Below, piece after piece: positions 51,199 to 60,405 of a stretch of 64,000 bases of DNA. The DNA comes from Aliihoeflea sp052435735 (GTDB taxonomy: Bacteria > Pseudomonadota > Alphaproteobacteria > Rhizobiales > Rhizobiaceae): positions 124,001-188,000 of the forward strand of contig JBQVNB010000002.1 of assembly GCA_052435735.1 (NCBI GenBank), in the 5' to 3' direction. Numbering within the stretch: position 1 is the stretch's first letter; each line of letters starts with the position of its first letter. The notes under the pieces are model-generated. The model was not told where the DNA came from and searched no databases. It saw nothing but the letters and a program-made list of their open reading frames with translations. The position numbers were made by a program, and so were the translations under genes.

Positions 51199-53573
51199 CC
51201 GCCCCGTCTCCCCGCCCATCCCTGCCGAAAAGGCGCTCCGCGCTTCTGGAAACCTATCGTGCGTTCCCCGGAACGCATGACGAGCTTCTGGATGGCGACG
51301 GCGCGGTGCGTCCGCTGTGGCGCGGTCTCGTCGACGATCTGGCCCGGATGAAGCCGGGCGAGATCGAAGGCCGCGTCGCGCGCGGCGACGAATATCTGCG
51401 CGATGCCGGCGTGTATCTGCGCCAATTCGGCGCCGGCGATGCCGAGCGCGTCTGGCCGCTCAGCCATCTGCCGGTGCTGATCCACGAGACCGACTGGTCC
51501 GGCCTCGTTTCCGGCCTCGTCCAGCGTGCCGAGCTTCTGGAAGCCGTCGCGGCCGACATCTATGGCGACAACCGCCTCGTCGCGGACGGGCACCTGCCGG
51601 CGGCGATCGTCGCGCAGAGCCCCGAATGGTTGCGCCCGATGGTCGGCGTGCCGCCCGCCTCCGGCCACCGGCTGAATATCGTCGCCTTCGACGTCGCGCG
51701 CTCGGTCGATGGAAGCTGGTGGGTGCTCGGCGACCGCACGCAGGCGCCCTCCGGCGCGGGCTTCGCGCTCGAAAACCGCGTCGCGACCGCACGCATCTTT
51801 GCCGAACTCTACACCCATACCAACGTCCACCGGCTCGCCGGCTTCTTCCGGGATTTTCGCTCCAGCCTTCAGTCGCTCGCGCCGGGCGGCGAGGGACGCG
51901 CCGCGATCCTGACGCCGGGCCCGCACAGCGACACCTATTTCGAGCACGCCTATATCGCGCGCTATCTCGGCCTGTCGCTTCTCGAAGGCGAGGATTTGAC
52001 CGTGCGCGACGGCCGCCTGATGGTGCGCACCGTCTCCGGCCCGCAGCCCGTTGGCGTGCTTTGGCGGCGTCTGGACGCCAGCTACGCCGATCCGCTCGAA
52101 CTCGACGACCGCTCGCGGCTCGGCACGCCGGGCCTCGTCTCGGCGCTGCGCCAGGGGAGCCTCGCCATGGTCAACGCGCTCGGGGTCGGCGTGCTCGAAA
52201 CCCGCGCGCTCCTGGCCTTCATGCCGCGGCTGAGCGAGGTCCTTCATGGCGAACCGCTCGCGCTGCACAATGTCGCGACATGGTGGTGCGGCGACGAGGC
52301 AGCCCGCAACGCCGTGGCGGGGAGGGGCGACCTCCATCGCTCGTCGGCGCTCTCCACCAGCCTTCCCTATGAAGGCGACGTGCCGCTGTCCACCCACGGC
52401 TTCTCGGTCGACGCATCGCCCGCGACGCATCCCGAACTCTTCGTCGCGCAGGAGATCGTCTCGCTCGGCTCGACGCCGGCGCTCGATGGCGAAACGCTGG
52501 CCGCGCGGCCGTTCAGCCTGCGCGTTTTCCTGGCGCGCACGGCCGATGGCTGGCAGGCGCTGCCCGGCGGCTATGCGCGGATCGCGGCAGGCGAGGGCGG
52601 TGCGGCGAGCCTGGCGCTCGGCGGCAAGGTCGCCGATGTCTGGGTCGTCGCCGACAAGCCGGTCGAGGCGATCAGCCTTCTCTCCGGCGAGCACGCGGCC
52701 AATCTGAAGGCGCAGCAGGGCGCGCTGCCGGCCCGCGCCGCCGACAATCTGTTCTGGCTCGGGCGCTATGTGGAACGCGCCGAAGACACGATGCGGCTCG
52801 TGCGTGCCTATCGCGTCCGCGCGGCGGAAGCGGGCGGCGAGGAAACGCCGCTGCTCGTCCATTTTGCCGAACTTCTCGACGATGCCGGGATCGACCTTGC
52901 CCAGCGCATTCCCGAAGCGCTGTCCGCGACCATCGGCTCGGCCGTCTTCAGCGCCTCGAAAGTGCGCGACCGTTTCTCGATCGATGGCTGGGCAGCGCTC
53001 AAGGATTTGGCCGCAACGACCCGGAATATGAGCGAAAAAGACGAGGTTTCGGACCCAAACGGGCGGATAATGGGTGTTCTTTTGCGCAAAATCACCGGTT
53101 TTTCCGGCCTTGCGCATGAGAATATGTATCGTTTCACCGGCTGGCGGTTCATGCGGATCGGCCGCTCGATCGAGCGCGCCATCGCGACGGCCTCCATGCT
53201 CGGCTTCATGATCGCCGACGATGCGCCGGAAGGCGCGCTCGACATCGCGATCGAGATCGGCGACAGCGTCTTGACCCATCGCCGCCGCTTTTCGCTCGAA
53301 GCAAGCGCTGAAAGCGTCGTGGCGCTGCTGGCGCTCGACCCGATGAATCCGCGCTCCATCCTGTTCCAGGTCGCCGAGATCAACGATCAGGTGCAACTGC
53401 TGCCCGATGGCGGGCTTGCCGGTCGCGCCGGCGACCTGGCGCGCGCGACGCTGCGGCTCCACACCGAACTTGCGACCGCGCAGGCGCAGGAGGTCGATGC
53501 CGCCTGCCTCGAACGCGTGCATGGCGAGTTGGAGATCATCTCCGACCTTGTCGCCGCGGCCTATCTGGGATGA
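51195..53573 (+). CDS. Circularly permuted ATP-grasp protein fused to alpha-E domain
   Basis: A 792-residue fusion. The N-terminal half (about 1-470) is a circularly permuted type 2 ATP-grasp domain (DUF404/407 family): VYLRQFGAGDAERVWPLSHL, RPMVGVPPASGHRLNIVAFD, WWVLGDRTQAPSGAGFALEN and LLRRLD-like VLWRRLDASYADPLEL. The C-terminal half (about 500-792) is an alpha-E domain (DUF403): ADNLFWLGRYVERAEDTMRL and YRFTGWRFMRIGRSIERAIA. ATP-grasp enzymes activate carboxylates as acyl phosphates and join them to amines. The two halves are often separate genes, so the fusion shows they act together. Coupled to the flanking transglutaminase genes. Confidence 0.93.
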   Translation: MTAPSPRPSLPKRRSALLETYRAFPGTHDELLDGDGAVRPLWRGLVDDLARMKPGEIEGRVARGDEYLRDAGVYLRQFGAGDAERVWPLSHLPVLIHETDWSGLVSGLVQRAELLEAVAADIYGDNRLVADGHLPAAIVAQSPEWLRPMVGVPPASGHRLNIVAFDVARSVDGSWWVLGDRTQAPSGAGFALENRVATARIFAELYTHTNVHRLAGFFRDFRSSLQSLAPGGEGRAAILTPGPHSDTYFEHAYIARYLGLSLLEGEDLTVRDGRLMVRTVSGPQPVGVLWRRLDASYADPLELDDRSRLGTPGLVSALRQGSLAMVNALGVGVLETRALLAFMPRLSEVLHGEPLALHNVATWWCGDEAARNAVAGRGDLHRSSALSTSLPYEGDVPLSTHGFSVDASPATHPELFVAQEIVSLGSTPALDGETLAARPFSLRVFLARTADGWQALPGGYARIAAGEGGAASLALGGKVADVWVVADKPVEAISLLSGEHAANLKAQQGALPARAADNLFWLGRYVERAEDTMRLVRAYRVRAAEAGGEETPLLVHFAELLDDAGIDLAQRIPEALSATIGSAVFSASKVRDRFSIDGWAALKDLAATTRNMSEKDEVSDPNGRIMGVLLRKITGFSGLAHENMYRFTGWRFMRIGRSIERAIATASMLGFMIADDAPEGALDIAIEIGDSVLTHRRRFSLEASAESVVALLALDPMNPRSILFQVAEINDQVQLLPDGGLAGRAGDLARATLRLHTELATAQAQEVDAACLERVHGELEIISDLVAAAYLG

Positions 53574-53579
53574 CGCGCT

Positions 53580-54464
53580 ATGCTCTATGACATCAAGCTG
53601 ACCATGCGCTTCGACTATTCCGGTCTTGCCGGCGGCGGGCGCCATGCGATCCGGGTGCTGCCGCAGACACTCGGTACACATCAACGGATGATCGCCGGCC
53701 ATGTCGACGTCGATCCGATGCCGCGCGAGCGCTCGGCGCGGGTGGACTTTTTCGGCAATCCCGTCACCGACTGCGCCTTCGACGCTATCCCCGACGATCT
53801 GGTCTACACCGCGCAGGCGCGGGTGGAGCGCACGGCGCCGTCCTATGCCATTTCGGATTCGGTTTCCCTTGCCGATCTGCGTGCCGAACTCGATGCCGAC
53901 CGGACACTCCTGGGGCGCTCGCCGGCGCATTTTCTCAACGCGTCGGCGCTCGTCCCGCCTCATGCGGGCATCCGCGACTATGCGCGGGAACATTCAGCGC
54001 GCACGGTCTTCGATACGGCGCTGGCGCTCAACGCCGCACTCTACAAAGACATGCGCTACGACGCCGAGGCGACCGATGTCGACACGCCGCTGGCCGAGGC
54101 CTTCGAGGCGCGGCACGGCGTCTGCCAGGATTTCAGCCACATCATGATCGCCGCCCTGCGGCACCTCGGCATACCCGCCGCCTACGTCAGCGGCTATTTG
54201 CGGACGATTCCGCCGAAGGGCGAGGAGCGGCTCGAAGGCGCGGATGCCATGCACGCCTGGGTGTCGGCCTGGTGCGGGGCGAAGACCGGCTGGGTCGAGT
54301 TCGACCCGACCAACGACCTCGTGGTCGGCGCCGACCACATCGTCGTCGGCTATGGCCGCGACTACGCCGACGTGCCGCCGGTGCGCGGCGTCATCCGGAC
54401 CGCCGGTGGCCAGACGGCAACGCAAGCGGTTGACGTGCTGCCGCTCGATCAGGACCGGCCGTAG
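53580..54464 (+). CDS. Transglutaminase-family protein (second copy)
   Basis: A 294-residue cytoplasmic protein: N-domain (1-90, IKLTMRFDYSGLAGGGRHAI) and transglutaminase core with triad Cys182 (ARHGVCQDFSH), His225 (DAMHAWVSAW) and Asp242 (VEFDPTNDLVVG). It is shorter than and distinct from the transglutaminase part of the first gene in the operon. Bacterial members of this group are thought to be peptidases or amide-cleaving or amide-exchanging enzymes instead of protein cross-linkers. It begins six bases after the ATP-grasp gene, so the three are one transcript. Its end overlaps the convergent manC by 16 bases. Confidence 0.93.
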   Translation: MLYDIKLTMRFDYSGLAGGGRHAIRVLPQTLGTHQRMIAGHVDVDPMPRERSARVDFFGNPVTDCAFDAIPDDLVYTAQARVERTAPSYAISDSVSLADLRAELDADRTLLGRSPAHFLNASALVPPHAGIRDYAREHSARTVFDTALALNAALYKDMRYDAEATDVDTPLAEAFEARHGVCQDFSHIMIAALRHLGIPAAYVSGYLRTIPPKGEERLEGADAMHAWVSAWCGAKTGWVEFDPTNDLVVGADHIVVGYGRDYADVPPVRGVIRTAGGQTATQAVDVLPLDQDRP

Positions 54465-55852
54465 CGGTCCTCGAAGCGCACGATGTCGTCTTCGCCGAGA
54501 TAGGAGCCGGTCTGCACCTCGATGAGTTCGAGCGGGATCTTGCCGGGATTTTCCAGTGCGTGAATTTCGCCGAGCGGGATGTAGACGGATTCGTTCTCCG
54601 TCAGCATGATCGTTTCCTCGCCCTTGTGCACCCGCGCCGTGCCGCGCACGACGACCCAATGCTCGGAGCGGTGATGGTGCATCTGCACCGAAAGCTTGGC
54701 GCCGGGATTGACCGTGATGCGCTTGACCTGGTCGCGCTCCCCGACATCGATGGAATCGTAGTGGCCCCACGGACGGTAGACGTCGCGATGGTTCAGGTGC
54801 TCGGTGCGGCCGGCTTCGCGCAACTGGTCGACGATGCCCTTGACGTCCTGAACCTTGTCCCGGTGCGCAACGAGCAGCGCGTCCTTGGTCTCGACGACGA
54901 CGAGGTCCTCGATGCCGACGAGGGCGACGAGGCGGCCATCGGCGCGCACCAGCGTGTTGCGCGTACCGATCGACAGCACATCGCCTGAGAACGAGTTGCC
55001 GTCCGCGTCGCGCTCCTGCACCGACAGCAGCGCCGACCATGAACCGATGTCGTTCCACTCCGCGTCGAGCGGCAGAACGACCGCGTCCTTGGTTTTTTCC
55101 ATGACCGCATAGTCGACGGATTCGGAGGGACACTCGGCGAACGCCTTGGCGTCGACGCGCACGAACTGCATGTCGGGCGTCGTCGCGGCCATCGCCTGGC
55201 GGCAGGCGGTGAGGATGTCGGGCCGGAATTTCTTGAGTTCCTCAAGGTATCGGCGGGCGCGGAACATGAACATGCCGCTGTTCCAGAGGTAATTGCCTTC
55301 CGAGACGTAGCGCCCGGCGGTGGCAGCGTCGGGCTTTTCCTCGAAGGCGGCGACCTCGAAGCCCGCCCCGAGCGGATTGCCCTTGCGGATGTAGCCATAG
55401 CCCGTCTCGGCGCTCGCCGGGACAATGCCGAAGGTGACGAGCTTGCCTTCCGTGGCCAGCTTCACGCCAGCGCGCACGCAATCGCGGAACGCCTCGGATT
55501 GGCGGATGTGATGGTCGGCGGCAAGGACGAGCAGGACCGGATCGTGCCCGGCTGCCGACGCGCGGATCGCAGCGAGTGCGATCGCGGGCGCCGTGTTGCG
55601 GCCGACCGGCTCGAGCAGGATCGTCGCATCCCCCGCGTCCGCGACGCGCATCTGCTCGGCAGCGAGAAAGCGCTGTTCCTCGTTGCAGATGACAAGCGGC
55701 GTCTGCGCGTCGAGGCCATCGAGGCGCGAGACGGTTGCCTGCAGCATGGTTTCGTTGCCGACCAGCGCGTGGAACTGCTTGGGGTAGAGCTGTCGCGAAA
55801 GCGGCCAGAGCCGGGTCCCCGACCCGCCAGCCATGATGATAGGCAAGAGCAT
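54449..55852 (-). CDS. manC: Mannose-1-phosphate guanylyltransferase / mannose-6-phosphate isomerase
   Basis: A 467-residue bifunctional enzyme that makes mannose 1-phosphate into GDP-mannose and interconverts fructose 6-P and mannose 6-P. The N-terminal nucleotidyltransferase domain (1-330) opens with IIMAGGSGTRLWPLSRQLYP and has the sugar-binding FEEKPD and NSGMFMFRA. The C-terminal type II isomerase cupin (about 350-467) shows RPWGHYDSIDVGERDQVKRI, LSVQMHHHRSEHWVVVRGTA and YIPLGEIHALENPG, with metal-ligand His residues. It is divergent from manB, the mutase of the same pathway. Confidence 0.96.
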   Translation of the reverse strand: MLLPIIMAGGSGTRLWPLSRQLYPKQFHALVGNETMLQATVSRLDGLDAQTPLVICNEEQRFLAAEQMRVADAGDATILLEPVGRNTAPAIALAAIRASAAGHDPVLLVLAADHHIRQSEAFRDCVRAGVKLATEGKLVTFGIVPASAETGYGYIRKGNPLGAGFEVAAFEEKPDAATAGRYVSEGNYLWNSGMFMFRARRYLEELKKFRPDILTACRQAMAATTPDMQFVRVDAKAFAECPSESVDYAVMEKTKDAVVLPLDAEWNDIGSWSALLSVQERDADGNSFSGDVLSIGTRNTLVRADGRLVALVGIEDLVVVETKDALLVAHRDKVQDVKGIVDQLREAGRTEHLNHRDVYRPWGHYDSIDVGERDQVKRITVNPGAKLSVQMHHHRSEHWVVVRGTARVHKGEETIMLTENESVYIPLGEIHALENPGKIPLELIEVQTGSYLGEDDIVRFEDRYGRS

Positions 55853-55972
55853 TCGCGCGTCCCCGCTGTCTTTCCCGGTTCCGTTCCGGAGTATTCATGA
55901 CAAAGTCCAATTTACATGTCGTGAACGCAAATTGTGCAACTTGCCCCATCAAGTCTTCAGCGGAGTACGCCA

Positions 55973-57337
55973 TTGGGATCGCCCTTCAAGGCCTATGACG
56001 TTCGCGGCCGCATCCCGCAGGAAATCGACGTCGCCTTCATGCATCGCTTCGGCAAGGCTGTCGGGCGGGAACTCGGACCCCGCGCAGTCGTCGTCGGCCA
56101 CGACATGCGCCAGGAAAGCCCGGCCTTCGCCCTGGCGCTGGCGCAGGGACTGCTGGACGTCGGCGTCGACGTTCTGCCGCTCGGCATGTGCGGCACGGAA
56201 GAGGTCTATTTCCACACCGCCGCAAGCGGTGCCGATGCCGGGCTGATGGTCACGGCGAGCCACAATCCGGCCGACTACAATGGGCTGAAGATGGTGCTTT
56301 CGGGCGCGCGCGCCGCCACGCGTGAAAATGCGCTCGATGCGCTGGAAAGCGTCGTCCTCTCCGAAATCCCGCTGCCGGCGGTGGCGGACTACGCCGCGCG
56401 CGGGCACCTGCGCGACATCCTGCCGCGCCAGGCCTATGTCGACCGGCTGCTATCATCCGTCGTAGCCAAGCCCTTGCGGCCGATGAAGATCGTCGTCCAT
56501 GCCGGCAATGGTTGTGCCGGGCCCGTTCTCGACATGCTCGAGCCGCATCTGCCATTCGAGTTCGTGCGCGTCGACCACGAGCCCGATCCGCGCCTGCCCA
56601 ACGGCATCCCGAACCCGCTGTTGCCGGAAAAGCGCCTGCGCGCGAGCGCCGCGGTGCGCGAGACGGGTGCCGATCTCGGTATCGCCTGGGACGGCGATTT
56701 CGACCGTTGCTTCCTCTACGACCATCGCGGCGAATTCGTCGAAGGCTACTACCTCGTCGGCATGATCGCGGCGACCATGCTGCGCGACCATCCCGGCTCG
56801 CCGATCATCTACGATCCGCGCGTCTGCTGGAACACGATCGACATCGTCGGCCAGATGGGCGGCGTCGCGAAAGCCTGCCCGACCGGGCACGCCTTCTTCA
56901 AGCAGAAGATGCGCGAGGAGGATGCCATCTATGGCGGCGAGATGAGCGCGCATCACTATTTCCGCGATTTCGCCTATTGCGATTCCGGCATGCTGGCCTG
57001 GCTCGCGGTCGTCGCGGAACTCTCCGCGCGCGACGTGCCGCTGGCCGATCTCCTCGCCGACCGCATCGCGGCGTTTCCGTGTTCGGGCGAGATCAATTTC
57101 ACCGTACCGGACAGCCGCAGGGTTCAGGAGCGCATCGCCGACAATCTGGCCGGCAAGGCGCGCACGACCGACTGGCTGGACGGGCTGTCGATGGAATTCG
57201 ACGATTGGCGCCTGAACCTGCGCGCATCGAACACCGAGCCGCTACTACGGCTCAATCTGGAGACGCGCGGCGACGTCGCGCTTCTCGCCGACAGACAGGC
57301 GATCGTGGAAGCGATGATCCGGGACGAACGCACCTGA
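55973..57337 (+). CDS. manB: Phosphomannomutase/phosphoglucomutase
   Basis: A 454-residue alpha-D-phosphohexomutase. Catalytic phospho-Ser loop VTASHNPADYNGLKMV, Mg-binding WDGDFDRCFLYD, sugar-specificity loop GGEMSAHHYFRD and phosphate-binding RASNTEPLLRLN are all present. The best start appears to be the TTG at 55973, which has GGAG seven bases upstream and opens with GSPFKAYDVRGRIP; a GTG at 55934 adds 13 unconserved residues and has no ribosome-binding site. With manC it supplies GDP-mannose for the surface polysaccharides coded around it. Confidence 0.93.
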   Translation: MGSPFKAYDVRGRIPQEIDVAFMHRFGKAVGRELGPRAVVVGHDMRQESPAFALALAQGLLDVGVDVLPLGMCGTEEVYFHTAASGADAGLMVTASHNPADYNGLKMVLSGARAATRENALDALESVVLSEIPLPAVADYAARGHLRDILPRQAYVDRLLSSVVAKPLRPMKIVVHAGNGCAGPVLDMLEPHLPFEFVRVDHEPDPRLPNGIPNPLLPEKRLRASAAVRETGADLGIAWDGDFDRCFLYDHRGEFVEGYYLVGMIAATMLRDHPGSPIIYDPRVCWNTIDIVGQMGGVAKACPTGHAFFKQKMREEDAIYGGEMSAHHYFRDFAYCDSGMLAWLAVVAELSARDVPLADLLADRIAAFPCSGEINFTVPDSRRVQERIADNLAGKARTTDWLDGLSMEFDDWRLNLRASNTEPLLRLNLETRGDVALLADRQAIVEAMIRDERT

Positions 57338-57495
57338 CAGGCGGGGTCGGCAGCCTTGCGGCGCCAAAACCGCAATGCTATGGCCGCCGAAACATCGATC
57401 TGCGCGGCCTCGAACGGGTTTTTGGAGTCGCAATGCAGCTTTAACCGAAATGGATGCCGTCACGCGGGACGGTACTCTCCCGATGAGGTCCTGAT

Positions 57496-59319
57496 ATGTG
57501 CGGTATCGTTGGAATCGTGGGCACGCGCCCTGTCGCCCCCCTGATCGTGGATGCGCTCAAGCGCCTCGAATATCGCGGCTATGATTCCGCCGGCGTCGCG
57601 ACGCTGTCGGACGTCGGGCTCGACCGTCGGCGCGCGGAGGGCAAGCTCGTCAATCTGGAACGCCGCCTCGACGAGGAGCCGCTCGACGGCACGATCGGCA
57701 TCGGCCACACGCGCTGGGCCACGCACGGAGTTCCCAACGAGACCAACGCCCACCCGCACTTTTCCAGCGGCGTCGCGGTCGTCCATAACGGCATCATCGA
57801 GAATTTCGCCGAGCTTCGCGAGGAACTGAAGCGCGACGGGTATTCCTTCGCCTCGCAGACGGACACCGAAGTCGTCGCCCACCTCGTCGCGCATGGCGTG
57901 AAGAACGGCGCCACCCCGGTCGAGGCCGCCCATGCCGCGATCCGGCGGCTGGAGGGCGCCTTCGCGCTCGCCATCATGTTCGCCGACGATGCCGACCTGA
58001 TCGTCGGCGCGCGCAACGGCCCCCCTCTGGCGATCGGTCACGGCAAGGGCGAAATGTTCCTCGGCTCCGATGCCATCGCCCTGTCGCCCTTCACCAATGC
58101 CGTCACCTATCTGGAAGACGGCGACTGGACCGTGGTTCGCCGCGACAGCTTCGCCGTGTTCGATGCTGCCGGCAATGCGGTCAATCGCGAAAGAAGGCAG
58201 GCGGCCAACGCGGCCTATGTCGTCGACAAGGGCAACTACCGCCACTTCATGGAGAAGGAGATCTTCGAGCAGCCGGAGGTCGTCTCCCACACGCTCGCCC
58301 ACTATCTCGACTTCTCCACCGGCCGCACCCGCGACATGGCCGCGCCGTTCGATTTTTCGACGATCGACCGCCTCGCCATCTCGGCCTGCGGTACGGCCTA
58401 CCTTGCCGGCGTCGTCGGCAAATACTGGTTCGAGCGCCATGCGCGCCTGCCGGTCGACATCGACATCGCCTCGGAGTTCCGCTACCGCGAGATGCCGCTG
58501 GCGGCCAAGGACGCGGCGCTGTTCATCTCGCAGTCCGGCGAGACCGCCGACACGCTCGCCTCGCTGCGCTATTGCCGCCAGGCGGGCATGAAGATTGGCG
58601 CCGTCGTCAATGTTCGCGAATCGACCATCGCCCGCGAATCCGACGGGACCTTCCCGACGCTCGCGGGTCCGGAAATCGGCGTCGCCTCGACCAAGGCGTT
58701 CACCTGCCAGCTCGCCGTTCTCGCCTCGCTCGCCGTTCGCGCCGGCGTCCAACGCGGCACGATCAATGCTGAGGAGGAGGCGCGGCTGGTGCGCCAGCTT
58801 GCCGAGGCCCCGCGCTACATCAACTCCGCGCTCAAGGTCGTCGAGCAGGTCGAGAAGGTTGCGCGCGAACTCCAGCACACCCGCCACGCCCTCTATCTCG
58901 GTCGCGACACCAGCTATCCGCTCGCTGTGGAAGGCGCGCTGAAGCTGAAGGAAATCTCCTATATCCACGCCGAAGGCTATGCCGCCGGCGAACTGAAGCA
59001 TGGTCCGATCGCCCTGATCGACGAGAACATGCCGGTGATCGTCGTCGCGCCGCATGACCGCGTCTTCGAAAAGACCGTGTCGAACATGCAGGAAGTGGCG
59101 GCGCGCGGCGGCAAGATCATCCTGATCACCGACGAGAAGGGCGCCGAGAAGGCCGGCATAGAGACGCTGGAGACGATCGTCGTGCCGACCGCACCCGAAC
59201 TTCTCGCGCCGCTCGTCTTCGCCGTGCCGCTCCAGATGCTCGCCTATCACACGGCCGTGCTCAAGGGCACGGACGTCGACCAGCCGCGCAACCTCGCCAA
59301 GTCCGTCACCGTCGAGTAG
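57496..59319 (+). CDS. glmS: Glutamine--fructose-6-phosphate aminotransferase
   Basis: A 607-residue enzyme that makes glucosamine 6-phosphate, entry point to UDP-GlcNAc, peptidoglycan and LPS. The N-terminal glutaminase domain starts MCGIVGIVG, with Cys2 the nucleophile exposed after Met removal, and contains GIGHTRWATHG. Two SIS isomerase domains follow (SACGTAYLAGVVGKYWFE, FISQSGETADTLASLRYC, LGRDTSYPLAVEGALKLKEI), ending in the usual DQPRNLAKSVTVE. No glmS ribozyme-like leader is expected in this group and none was seen. Convergent 14-base overlap with the epimerase gene. Confidence 0.98.
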   Translation: MCGIVGIVGTRPVAPLIVDALKRLEYRGYDSAGVATLSDVGLDRRRAEGKLVNLERRLDEEPLDGTIGIGHTRWATHGVPNETNAHPHFSSGVAVVHNGIIENFAELREELKRDGYSFASQTDTEVVAHLVAHGVKNGATPVEAAHAAIRRLEGAFALAIMFADDADLIVGARNGPPLAIGHGKGEMFLGSDAIALSPFTNAVTYLEDGDWTVVRRDSFAVFDAAGNAVNRERRQAANAAYVVDKGNYRHFMEKEIFEQPEVVSHTLAHYLDFSTGRTRDMAAPFDFSTIDRLAISACGTAYLAGVVGKYWFERHARLPVDIDIASEFRYREMPLAAKDAALFISQSGETADTLASLRYCRQAGMKIGAVVNVRESTIARESDGTFPTLAGPEIGVASTKAFTCQLAVLASLAVRAGVQRGTINAEEEARLVRQLAEAPRYINSALKVVEQVEKVARELQHTRHALYLGRDTSYPLAVEGALKLKEISYIHAEGYAAGELKHGPIALIDENMPVIVVAPHDRVFEKTVSNMQEVAARGGKIILITDEKGAEKAGIETLETIVVPTAPELLAPLVFAVPLQMLAYHTAVLKGTDVDQPRNLAKSVTVE

Positions 59320-60247
59320 CGGCGAACTCGCGGCCGGAGCGGTGGATCGCGTCGCGCGCGCTTTCCGGCGGCGACCAGCCGAACGCTTGGCGAAAGCGGC
59401 TTGAGTCCACCTTGAGATCGCCGAACAAGCTGTCCGCGATCTGCCCCTTGCCGGCAAGGCGAAGCGGGGCAGCCAGAAGCGAGGCGGGAGCGGGCAAGAG
59501 CAAGGGCCGCCGCCCCATGCCTTCGCGCAGGTGCCGCAGCATCTGCGCAAGACTGACGCTTTCGCGATCGGCAACTGCATATGCGCCGCTCCTTTCGGGC
59601 GCGGTGTTTTCAAGGCAGTGGCGGATGGCGCTGACGAGGTTACCGACGCTGATCATGGTCCGCCGGTTGTCGACGGCCCCGAAAGGCAGCGGCAGGCCGG
59701 ATGCGGCCAGCGTCATCATCGCGCGCCAGTTGCCGCGCGATTGCGCGCCGTAGACGAGCGGCGGGCGCAGGCAAATGCCGGTCCGGCCGATCGACGCGAA
59801 GCGCATGATGGATTCTTCCGCCCTGAGCTTGGACCGCCCATAGGCGTTTGCGGGATTGGGCGGCGTCGCGTCGTCGATGGGCAGGTCGTTCGCGTTGGCG
59901 GTCACGACGGCGATGCTCGACAGGAATATGATGGTCTTGATGCCGTATCGCTCCGCCTGCTCGACGATTCGCGCCGTACCGGCCGCATTCACGCGGTCGA
60001 AATCGTCGGGCGAATGCGCGGGGCTTGGGAGGAGGGCAGCCAGATGGACGAGCGCGTCCTGACCCTCGAGAGCGTCGCGCCAGTCGGTTTCGGCGCCGAC
60101 CTCCCCGACCTTGACATGCCGGACGCCCGGTGGGAAATGCGCGTCATGCCTTGATGCGGCCGTGATCGCGTCGCCTGTCTCCCGCATATTATCGAGTAGC
60201 GCGGTGCCGATCATTCCGCTGGCGCCGGTAATCACGATCCGCTTCAT
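59306..60247 (-). CDS. NAD-dependent epimerase/dehydratase (extended SDR)
   Basis: A 313-residue Rossmann protein: cofactor loop ITGASGMIGTALLDNM, the active-site Ser region FLSSIAVV, and YGRSKLRAEES with the catalytic Tyr and Lys; the product-binding part has GICLRPPLVYGAQSRGNWRA. It resembles UDP-glucose/galactose 4-epimerase-like proteins found in polysaccharide loci (for example WbpK-like hexulosamine reductases). The next gene is a WbpM-like dehydratase, whose product needs such a reductase, so a joint role in making a 6-deoxy-HexNAc precursor is plausible. Start ATG 60247 chosen by the Rossmann motif position. Confidence 0.85.
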   Translation of the reverse strand: MKRIVITGASGMIGTALLDNMRETGDAITAASRHDAHFPPGVRHVKVGEVGAETDWRDALEGQDALVHLAALLPSPAHSPDDFDRVNAAGTARIVEQAERYGIKTIIFLSSIAVVTANANDLPIDDATPPNPANAYGRSKLRAEESIMRFASIGRTGICLRPPLVYGAQSRGNWRAMMTLAASGLPLPFGAVDNRRTMISVGNLVSAIRHCLENTAPERSGAYAVADRESVSLAQMLRHLREGMGRRPLLLPAPASLLAAPLRLAGKGQIADSLFGDLKVDSSRFRQAFGWSPPESARDAIHRSGREFAATRR

Positions 60248-60405
60248 CTGGGGAATTCTCGCATTTCGACGCGCATTGGACCGGAATCTGTAACATTGTT
60301 TATCGCCTTCTTCGCTGAGGTGATGCAACCTGTGGCTTTGCTGGATCGTCGCGGCGCTCAGTTCATTGACCATCCCTTGAGGGCGATGCCTGGATTGGTT
60401 CGAGT

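Noticed and set aside
51009..53993. A 994-codon minus-strand ORF opposite the ATP-grasp and transglutaminase genes
   Set aside because: Shadow frame; it has no recognisable domains and crosses two well-supported genes with coupled starts and stops.
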